NCBI RefSeq assembly: GCF_000001735.4
Contig: NC_003070.9
Coordinates: forward strand, 13,634,001 to 13,698,000
Direction of reading: 5' to 3'
DNA length: 64,000 nt
Source of the DNA: Arabidopsis thaliana
Lineage: Eukaryota; Streptophyta; Magnoliopsida; Brassicales; Brassicaceae
The position numbers and the translations under genes are program-made. Positions within the stretch are counted from its first letter, which is position 1. Each line of letters starts with the position of its first letter. Positions 55,297-64,000 of this stretch are shown one piece after another. Below the pieces are notes generated by a model, which saw nothing but the letters and a program-made list of their open reading frames with translations, was not told where the DNA came from and searched no databases.

Positions 55297-55566
55297 AAAT
55301 AGAATTAATTTTATTCTATAATCATGATGAGAGAGAGGCGATTTTTCTTGCGATCGTATCTCTTCATCTTCGCCTCTTCTTTGTATCGTTTCTTGACAAG
55401 CGGTTGTCGCCGGTTATCGGCGGTTCCTTCAGAGTTGATCAACGGTATTACAGTTATCAATCGCATAACTGACGCTACCCAATACCTATTTAAACTATGT
55501 GAATGTCTCTGGAGCCAATGGGTTGATCAGAGTGAAATAAGCCAATTTCCTTTGTTCATATTAATC

Positions 55567-56276
55567 ATGGCAGACTGCAAGAAATTGCACTAGGAATTGA
55601 AGATGAAGCGATCAATCTCCCTTTTGATTTGTGTGAAGAGGCGATTAGCTAAACCCGCTATAGTCTAATTGTGAAACCGGTGAATCCAAGGAAGCAGAAC
55701 TTACGAGCAATGGCGAGTGCCTTACCCCGTCTATGGGGTGTTGGTGAGGAAGTTTCAAGTCGTATTCTGGACTCCCGTAAGATCCAATTCCTCTTCCAAT
55801 CTGAAGATTCGATGGCGTCGGTCCTGAGACGCGGTCCTTGGTCCTTCAATGAATGGATGTGTGTGGTCCAGAAATGGAACCCAAATCACACCGACCAAGA
55901 TCTGAAACAAATTCCTTTTTGGATTCAGATAAGAGGAATCTCTCTCCACTTCCTCACTGAACGAATGGTCACGTCCATTGGAGGACGCTTAGGTCATTTC
56001 CTGGAAACGGATTTTAGCGCTGATGGAACGACTCTCGTTGATTTCGTCAGGGTCAAGCTCCTTTGGAACATTGATGATCCGTTACGCTTCCAACGCCTAT
56101 TCCAATTCGGCGATGAGGCATGTATACTCAAGTTCCGATATGAGAAGCTCCGCAATTTTTGCTCAAACTGTGGAATGATTACTCATGAAGCGACCGAATG
56201 TCCCCTCGGAGCCAACCTTCCTCCGCCTCCACCATCTGATGATGAGGACGACGAACCAGACGTCCACCCAGGATGA
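55567..56276 (+). pseudogene. LINE ORF1 (DUF4283 plus zinc knuckle), broken at its start
   Basis: The likely ATG is at 55567, but the frame stops after 9 codons and a shifted frame (IEDEAINLPFDLCEEAIS) runs into a TAA (about 55650). From 55671 it is open for 200 codons: VKPVNPRKQNLRAMASALPR, RRGPWSFNEWMCVVQKW and PFWIQIRGISLHFLTE are DUF4283-type. A CX2CX4HX4C knuckle (CSNCGMITHEATEC, about 56160-56202) follows, then a Pro- and Asp/Glu-rich tail. ORF1 proteins coat LINE RNA. A further open stretch (56277-56640) with basic, Gln-rich sequence probably belongs to the C-terminus or the inter-ORF region. Confidence 0.85.
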
Positions 56277-56640
56277 ATGACGGACAATCTTAATGCAGAC
56301 CAAGAACAACAACTTAACCATCTCACAGATAGTGGTGCAGAAGAAGAAAATCAATCTTCCTCTAAGAAGAGAAAGATGGAGCCTACTCCTTCAGCAGAAC
56401 ACATCTCTGTGTTCCCACTTGTGTGTTGTGAGATGAAACAAGGTTATGGTACAAAGGAAACAGAACATAAGGTTGTCAAAAGACAGAGGAGGGAATCGGA
56501 GGCACTTGAACTACGTAACTGGTTTCTGATGCAAACGACTACACCAACACAATCATCATCCACAGCAGGGAGATTCACTCAGACCCCCCCCCAACAACCA
56601 ACCGAGAAGGCACGGTGGGCCAGAAGCCACCGGAGCCGCC

Positions 56641-59600
56641 ATGAATACAGCCTTTTGGAACTGTCGGGGCTTAAAAGGGTCCCTGGTAGTTCGACGCCTA
56701 AAGGGAATCAAGGCAACTTATTCCCCGGACTTACTCTTTTTGATCGAGACAAAGAACTCGAATGACGTCGTCCGAGATGTGGCAGCTCAACTTGGTTATG
56801 ATTACGTGAAATGTGTTTCCCCTTTGGGAATTGGGGGTGGTTTAGCCTTGTTATGGAACAAGTCTATTTCAGTTTCTTTTTATGATGTTGATGCAAGACT
56901 CATTGATTGTAAGATAAGTAATAAAGATGTGTGTCTTTTTACTTCTCTTGTGTTTATGGGCATCCCAATCGCAAATTAAGGCACATCCTTTGGGAACGAC
57001 TTCAACGAATTGCTCTAAATCGATTCGATCCTTGGTTATTATGTGGCGACTTCAATGAGATATTACATCCTAATGAGAAAAGAGGGGGAAGAGTAAGGGA
57101 GAATTGGAGTTTGTTGGATTTCAGAAACACAGTCAAAATATGCAAAGTTAAAGATCTCCCTTTCAAAGGAAATAACATGACGTGGATGGGTAAAAGAAGA
57201 TCTCACACAGTGGAATGTTGGCTTGACAGAGCAATGGCAAATGATTATTGGCGCGCAACGTATCCGGCTTCAGAAGTGGAATACTTGGAGATGATCGAAT
57301 CTGATCATAGGCCAGCTATCATACGCATTCGACGCACAACCGAACAAGGCTTCAAACCTTTTCAATTTGATACAAGACTCACGGGAATTCCAGAATTTGA
57401 AGAAGTCATTTGTCAGAGTTGGAATAAACATATGCAGAATAATGAGGGAACGGTCTATGAGCGAATTAAAATATGCAGAAGAGAAATATCGGCGTGGAAG
57501 AGAAGCAACGCTACCAATTCAGCAAATCAAATCAAAGAACTTACTCAGGCAATTGATGAGGCTCATTCAGATCACACTTTCACTATGGAAAAAATTCGTG
57601 CTTTACGTAAAGAATTACTTCAAGCTTACAAAGACGAAGAAATTTTATAGAAGGTTAAAAGCAGGAATCAATGGTTGAATGAAGGAGACCGTAACACGAG
57701 ATTTTTTTATGCTGTAACAAAGAATCAGATTGCAAGGAACCGGCTCACATCTATTTCCGATGTCAACGGCACAAAATTTAGAGGGAATCGTGATATAGCC
57801 AATGAAGCGGTCAGATATTTTGGTGATTTGTTTTCGAGTGGTGGACAGCCAGACGTTAGCAGTGCTCTCCGCTATATTCAACCAGTCGTCACAGAAGAAA
57901 CGAATATGGCTCTGTTACATGAAATTACTGAGGAGGAAATTAAACAAGCTCTTTTCTCAATTGGAGCTACAAACGCACATGGCCCAGATGGCTTCAATGC
58001 TGCTTTCTACCAAAATTATTGGAACATCGTAGGCCCCGCAATTGTATCAGAGGTTCAAACTTTTTTTAGAACAGGTAAAATGCTAGAACAATGGAATCAC
58101 ACAAATCTTTGCTTGATCCCAAAGAGCGATGCCACAAAAGAATGAAAGACTTCCGCCCCATAAGTCTCTGTAATGTTACATACAAAATCATCTCCAAAAT
58201 CCTGGCTAGACGGCTAAAGAATGTGATGACTTCGGTGGTTTCAGAAAATCAGGCAGCTTTCATACCAGGAAGATACATCACAGATAATGTGTTCATTGCT
58301 CATGAGATCATGCACTCTCTACGAGTCCAAAAAAGGTGTGCTAATTCATATATGGCCATTAAAACTGATATAAGTAAAGCATATGATCGGATTGAATGGA
58401 ATTTTCTGGAGGGTGTACTACGAAAAAAGGGTTTTGCGTCACAGTTGATAAAGTGGATAATGGTATGTGTTCGTTCAGTCTCTTTCTCTGTTTTAATCAA
58501 TGGAAGCCCATATGGACTTTTTGAAGCAAGTCGCGGACTGAGGCAAGGAGACCCTCTGTCGCCACAATCATTCATCTTATGTGCGGACGTTCTAAGCTCG
58601 ATGATAACACAAGCGAATAGAGAGAGATTAATCCAAGGTATACGCGTTAGTAATGGAAGACCTCAGATTTCACATATACTATTTGCGGATGACTCACTCT
58701 TCTTCCTCAAGGCGGACCATAAAAATAGCTCAAATCTGCTTGCGATTTTTAAAGACTACGAGACTGCTTCCGGACAGACGATAAACCTTGAAAAGTCGTC
58801 TATTACATTTGGGAATCGTGTTTTCCAGCATACAAGGGATAGCATCATGCAGATATTACAGATACCAAATATCGGTGGTGGTGGAAAATATCTTGGTCTC
58901 CCAGAACAATTTGGAAGAAAGAAAAAAGAAATGCTGCAGTATGTCAAGGATAAAGTCCAAGAGAAAATAAATGGATGGCAGACAAAGTTTTTATCAAATG
59001 CTGGGAAAGAGACATTAATCAAAGCAGTTGCGTATGCTATGCCAGTCTATTCCATGAATTGTTTTCAATTCCCTAAGGAGCTATGCTCGGAAATCGATAG
59101 CATGATTGCAAGGTTCTGGTGGGGTTCAACAGCGACGAAGAACAAGATGCCTTGGGTGGCGTGGAGGAAGATGGCAACACCAAAAAAGATAGGGGGACTT
59201 GGGTTTACAGATCTTCATGTTTTTAACCAGGCCTTATTGGCGAATCAGGTATGGAAAATGGTTCAACGTCCTACTAGCTTAATTTATCGGTTACTCAAAG
59301 CTAGATACTTCCGGGATAGCTCTCTCCTTGACGCGACACGAGGCTCACAACCCTCCTATGGTTGGAACTCTCTCCGTTTCGGTCGCGATCTGTTACGAAC
59401 TAACATACAAATAAGCATTGGTGATGGTAAGAAGACCATGTTGGGAACCGATCCATGGTTACCATCCGTACCACCTCGAGCGCCCAAAGTGTTACCTCAC
59501 GTTGATGTCGATACTAAGGTTGAGGCCATCATTGATCCTATCTCTCGCCAATGGGATGAGACTAAAATCACTCAACTCATTGAACCGGACGATCATCATC

Positions 59601-60748
59601 TCGTCTACAAAAACTATCTACCTTAGTACCCAACAGAAGACACATACTTATGGAGCCCTGCAAAAGAGAGAAATTACATAGTCAAATCCGGTTACTGGAC
59701 TGCATTAAATGAATCGTTGAATGATGAAACCCCACAACCACCATTAGCAAAGCATTCCGGGTTCTCATCATCAACTATATGGAAGTTAGACGTCACACCA
59801 AAGCTAAAACATTTCATCTGGCGTTATGCTTCATATGCGATTGGAATAGTAGAGAATCTTCGTAGGCGGAACATAAATGTTGATCCTTATTGTTCAAGGT
59901 GCTGTACAGAGCTGGAAACAAATGACCATACCATTTTCTCTTGTCCCCAGGTGACAATGGTATGGCGTGCGGCAGGCTTCCCGACCAATCATCTGAGTAA
60001 CACAGGCATCTCTGTCCATGATAAGCTTACTCTTCTCTTCCAGATGCACACTGATAAAAATATAAACCGTTTTTCTCGCTATTTACCTTTCTGGTTAATG
60101 TGGAGAATCTGGAAGAGAAAGAATGATCTGGTATTCAACCGAGTCAATAGATCCACAAGTGAAATTGTGGAACAAGCTATTAAAGATACAAAAGAGTGGC
60201 TGGATAACAGGTCCATCGACAAGGAGCAGAGGGAGACAAACCAACAAGGAGTTTCTCGTATTACGAAGTGGTGCAAACCGAATAGAGGATGGCTCAAATG
60301 TAATTATGACGCCTTACATCGGGAGGGAAATCAAGATTCAGGACTTGGCTGGATAATTAGAGACTCACATGGCACGGTGCTACACTGTGGTATGGGAAAA
60401 TATCAAGGCCGCCTCACCGCTGAAGAAGCAGAGTGCTCAGCTTTAATTTGGGCTTTACAAGCCACATCGGCTCTTGGTTATGCGAGGATGGAGTTTGAGG
60501 GAGATAACTTGAACATTAACCGATACATAAAGGAGAAAGGTTCAAACCCACGACTACGTCATTACCTTGCAACTATCCAGAGCTGGGCGCAGAGCTTCAC
60601 GGCGATCAAATTTTCTTTCAGACCTCGGGAACAAAATAAATGTGCGGATCTTCTAGCTAAGACCGTATTATCATATACTGATCAATGGGCTATGTATCAG
60701 ACTTGTCCACCATTTTTATGGTCTCTTGTAAAAAACGAACAAACGTAA
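56641..60748 (+). pseudogene. LINE ORF2: endonuclease, reverse transcriptase, zf-RVT, RNase H, four breaks
   Basis: ATG at 56641 (MNTAFWNCRG). The APE-type endonuclease has NCRG, IETKN, LCGDFNEI and SDHRP in place. RT reads WNHTNLCLIPK, FRPISLCNVTYKIISK, KTDISKAYDRIEW, RGLRQGDPLSP and the catalytic FADDS (about 58684). The zinc-finger region CSRCCTELETNDHTIFSC is at about 59895-59950. RNase H starts at about 60290 (KCNYDALHREGNQDSGLGWI). Breaks: a frameshift at about 56935-56980, TAG at 57648-57650, a frameshift at about 58130-58145 and TAG at 59624-59626. All catalytic motifs survive, so decay is recent. Target-primed reverse transcription is the family mechanism. Confidence 0.92.
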
Positions 60749-60834
60749 CGTACGTAATAAAGTTTTAAGAAGGAAAAAGAAAAAAAAATAGAATTAATTT
60801 TAAATCAGAATTTAAATTCTCTTATAATAATATA

Positions 60835-61260
60835 GTGTTTGGTTTCTACAATATTACTTGTTTCACGGACGCGGCTTGGAACGCGTCCTCTGGCTCTTGT
60901 GGTATGGGATCGATTTTTAAGACTCAATACCAAAGAGTTATCCATCAGGGCTCGTCTTCTCGACTTCATACACCTTCGGCCTTAGCTGTCGAAGCCCTTG
61001 CGATTAAATCGGCGTTGACTGCAGCGTTGCGAATGGAATTTACCTCCATTACAGTTTGCTCAATACAGAGACCACAACGAATGAGCTTCAGGGGATACTT
61101 CATGGTATTACCTGTTTGTGTCTTTCACTCCTATCTTTTAAAGTCTGCTTTATTTCATGTTTAGCTAATGTTTCAGCTAATGCAGTAGGCAAAGAGACTA
61201 TATTTTCTTTGGAATTCTCTGTTGTATGAACCTTTTAAAAATACTTTAATGAAAATTCCA
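60835..61260 (+). pseudogene. Older LINE 3' end relic (RNase H)
   Basis: The frame from about 60850 reads CFTDAAWNASSGSCGMGSIF then TPSALAVEALAIKSALTAAL, the start of a LINE RNase H domain with its first catalytic Asp. After a shift it continues to a stretch like NVSANAVGKE and stops. An A-rich tail follows (ACCAAAAATAAAATAAAA, about 61266-61285). It is independent of the full-length LINE that ends 50 bases to the left. Confidence 0.75.
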
Positions 61261-61285
61261 GTTTAACCAAAAATAAAATAAAATA

Positions 61286-62239
61286 TTATGTGTTTTTGGT
61301 AATTTTTTGTTAAACTGCTATTACAACTCTTGTTAGCTAGTTATAAATTTTACGCAAATGTATTTTTTTCTAACTGCTAAACTAGTCATAAATTGCTTAA
61401 CAACGCATAACTAGTACATTTGCAACCAACCGCTTTTGCAAGTTCTGCATCCTCTGCTAAACTACTCAAGCGTTTAGCCTGAATTGTTTTTTACAAAAAC
61501 GTTTAATACAGTAAACTTGATTTTTGACAAATAGGTGTAACAACTCAAACTACGATGAACTAAAAAAATATAGAATAAATTAATCGATTATGAAGTGAAC
61601 AAATCGTCATACATATTGGAGAATAATGACCTACTTGAAAAATTATTGCATCATTTTGATCATCAAATTGAAATAGTCCATCTCTTTTTTCTTTTCTTTT
61701 TTCGTCTAAAAGAAATAGTCCATCTCAAAACTTTAATATATAAGCTTGCTTGATAGGCTTAAGGGTGTGTGTTCTTTGTTGCCCAAACAAAAAGTTCTAG
61801 TTCCAAATATAGCGGATTCATTGGGCTCCGAACAAATGAGAAGAGATCTATTACATACAAGTTTAGGTTTTAGAAAGTATCTAAAATAGTCATAGGTTAT
61901 TGTATAACATATGAAACTGATAATTATTTCTGTTTTAACTTAAAAGAAACCTTTGAATTTAAAAGTAGAGATAAGTAACTTTGTAGTAGCGTATTATCAG
62001 CTTTAAGTTACCAGAAACCTTTAAATTTTTGTAAAAAAGATAAGTAAATTTGTAGTAATCATTCCCATTTATCAAAATGTGTACAGAATTACAATGGAAA
62101 AAAATAATGCAAATCAATCCCAATATAAATATATATTTACTCTAATTTACAAGATAGAACTCCAAAAAAAAAAAAAAAAATTGACCCAGAGATAAGATAA
62201 AATTCAACTGTAAATAAAGCTGTTGTGTGGAGTTTTCTT
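61286..62239. other. Intergenic DNA and 3' flank of SHM7
   Basis: AT-rich, no gene recognised. The portion nearest 62240 is the likely 3' untranslated region of the minus-strand SHM7 gene. An A-rich run lies at 62164-62180. Confidence 0.45.
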
Positions 62240-64000
62240 TCATTCAATTCGAATAAGAGAAGCAGGCATCTCATACTGCAAAGCAAATGCTTCGACTCGG
62301 TTTCTAAGCTCAGCTATGTCTTTGTTGGTGCATAAACTTTTCACAAACTCCTTGTGTGACTTTCCATGCTCTCTCTGCAACGCACTTGTTATCTGAGCCG
62401 CCTTTATCAGAAAATCCGCCATTGTCTCGAAATCAGACTCTATACAGCCTCGGGTTGTCATTGCGGGTGTCCCTATTGATAAAAGGATCGATGTGAATAC
62501 GAATGTGACATGTCGCTAACTCAAAAACAATATGCAAACCAATCTATCTGTGCTTACCTATTCTTACACCTCCAGGAGATATTGTACCATTGTCCCCGAA
62601 TATAGCCGTCTTGTTTAAAGTGATATGGCACATCTCACACACTTTCTCGTAGACTTTCCCTGGAAAACAGATACAAACAAAATCAGACAAAATTTTAAAT
62701 TTCGATCGACGAGTAGTTATGTTTAGGTTGAGTGATTTCAGTACCTGTTAAGCCCATAGGAGTGAGATCCCACAGCAACAAATGGTTGTCTGTACCACCA
62801 GTAACCAGTCTGCATTTTCTTCTAAGAAGAGCTGCTGCTAAAGCTTGGGCGTTTTTCTTCATCTGTTGTATGTAAGCTTTGTACTCTGGAGTGGCCACTT
62901 GTTTCAATGCAATGGCAAGAGCAGCGATATGGTTGTTGTGTGGACCTCCTTGTAGAGATGGAAAAACAGCAAAGTTGATCTTTTCCTCTAGATCGTAATG
63001 CGTGGAAGTGTCACAATGGCTAGAGTGATGGCCCTGCTTTCTTATCTTTGGGCCTCTCCTGTAGAAGATGATACCTCCTCTAGGACCACGTAGACCTTTG
63101 TGAGTAGTGGAGGTTACTATGTCACAGTGATCAAATGGATTTGAACATTCCTGTAGATAACAAAAATACCAAACCAAATTCAGAAACAATATTTCCTGGA
63201 ACAGAATCATAACAAAAGTCTACATATACGAATAGTTTCAAACAATATTGACTGACACACCAAAAACTCATTCATCATATTATTTCAAAGTCACCACAGA
63301 AAAAGACTTTGCATAGAAAGTAATCAAACAATCTAAGGTTTCAATAGAACATAGAACAATCATAACACAAACACATTATATCAATACATGGCCTAACCAA
63401 ATTGAAACTATCTAATACTGCTACCTCTGACATTCAATAACTAGACATGCAACCTAAACCATTAAAAATCTCAGAACTAATCAACATATCAATAAAAGTA
63501 TAGTAGTAGAAGATTCGAACCTTAGTTGCAACAAGACCGCTAATATGAGCCATATCACACATCAAAACAGCTCCACACTTATCTGCAATCTGTCTAACCC
63601 TTGCAAAATCCCAATCCCTAGGATAAGAACTCCCACCACAAATAAGAATCTTAGGACGGTAATCAAGCGCCTTATCTTCAAGCTTATCATAATCAATATA
63701 CCCAGTTTGAGGATTCACTTTATAAGGAAAACTCTCAAAGAAGATGGAAGCAGCCGAAATCTTCTTCCCACCAGGAGTACAATAACCATGACTCATATGA
63801 CCACCAGAAGGCGAATCAAGCCCCATAATCCGTTCACCGGGCAATAAAAGTCCGGTATACACCGCGAAGTTAGCAGAAGTACAAGAATAAGGCTGAACAT
63901 TAACACCCCATTTATCAGATTCAAGACCAAACGCAGTAAGAGCACGCTCAATACAGAGATTCTCAATCTGATCAATATATTGATTCCCAGTATAGTATCT
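62240..64000 (-). CDS. SHM7: Serine hydroxymethyltransferase (SHM7-like), 3' part, runs off window
   Basis: PLP enzyme interconverting serine and glycine and loading tetrahydrofolate with a one-carbon unit. Minus-strand exons: 64000(beyond)-63521, 63150-62745, 62659-62558, 62472-62240. Phases close through to the TGA at 62240-62242, giving 406 visible residues. The first visible codon is [13 protein letters not shown]; the N-terminal part lies outside. Landmarks are [32 protein letters not shown] (Asp that contacts PLP), the PLP lysine in [14 protein letters not shown], and [15 protein letters not shown]. The stretch [20 protein letters not shown] is an insertion seen in the plant SHM6/SHM7 group. 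SHM7 in Arabidopsis is reported as nuclear (MSA1) and tied to SAM and sulfur homeostasis; location cannot be judged here because the N-terminus is missing. Orthologue expected to be AT1G36370. Confidence 0.94.

Larger units (their letters stand above)
55314..60785 (+). mobile_element. Full-length L1-type LINE with 17-bp TSD
   Basis: About 5.47 kb. The 17-bp target duplication AAATAGAATTAATTTTA lies at 55297-55313 and 60786-60802, the right copy directly after an A-rich tail. It contains a 5' leader, ORF1 (nucleic-acid binding) and ORF2 (endonuclease, reverse transcriptase, zinc finger, RNase H). The length and the presence of ORF1 indicate that it is not 5'-truncated. Both ORFs carry stops and frameshifts, so this copy cannot encode its own machinery now. 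Confidence 0.92.

Overview
The window is nuclear DNA of a flowering plant, almost certainly a Brassicaceae species close to Arabidopsis. It has intron-rich genes with GT-AG splice sites, AT-rich intergenic DNA, plant LTR, LINE, Helitron, PIF/Harbinger and hAT transposon families, and one ambiguous base (n at 12647) as in a draft assembly. From memory, the host genes follow the order of part of A. thaliana chromosome 1: adenylosuccinate lyase (like AT1G36280), a Trm9-type tRNA methyltransferase (AT1G36310), an unnamed plastid-type protein (AT1G36320), the ubiquitin-conjugating enzyme UBC31 (AT1G36340) and serine hydroxymethyltransferase SHM7 (AT1G36370). That makes this a transposon-rich, probably pericentromeric segment.

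Layout. 1-5.2 kb: gene-poor DNA holding two small captured pieces, an HCF101 fragment (1203-1540) and an RPA-like OB-fold exon (2688-2825). 5.18-6.26 kb: a non-autonomous PIF/Harbinger element with TAA target duplications. 6.6-8.9 kb: adenylosuccinate lyase, 10 exons, all splice phases closing. 9.1-20.7 kb: an old minus-strand LINE split by a 9.8-kb Athila/Tat-like LTR element (10552-20366, TSD ACTAA) that carries gag and protease remnants but no reverse transcriptase, and is full of the motif TCGAGT/ACTCGA. 20.7-24.9 kb: AT-rich repeats, an orphan membrane-type ORF (21516-22175) and a 632-bp-period repeat. 24.88-35.25 kb: a Helitron-like element split by an 8.3-kb Ty3/gypsy chromovirus (25273-33557, TSD TAAAT).

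35.4-40 kb: the TRM9-like gene and the AT1G36320-like gene, both on the plus strand. 40.2-41.7 kb: a PIF/Harbinger remnant with a nested hAT MITE (8-bp TSD). 42.35-48.1 kb: a decayed minus-strand Ty3/gypsy element with one solo LTR inserted inside it and a related solo LTR just outside. 49.8-50.9 kb: UBC31-like gene, minus strand. 52.43 kb: tRNA-Arg(TCT). 52.7-53.8 kb: a long foldback. 55.3-60.8 kb: a full-length LINE with a 17-bp target duplication but broken ORFs, next to an older LINE tail. 62.24 kb to the end: the 3' part of SHM7, minus strand, running off the window.

The five host genes are separate monocistronic units with no operon-like relation. Functionally they touch nucleotide, one-carbon and tRNA metabolism and ubiquitination. 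No wholly new system could be demonstrated. The best candidates for a second look are the dispersed TCGAGT motif of the gag/protease-only LTR element, the foldback at 52.7-53.8 kb, the orphan membrane ORF at 21.5 kb and the captured HCF101 fragment. All boundaries and identities were read by eye; no alignment or search was run.
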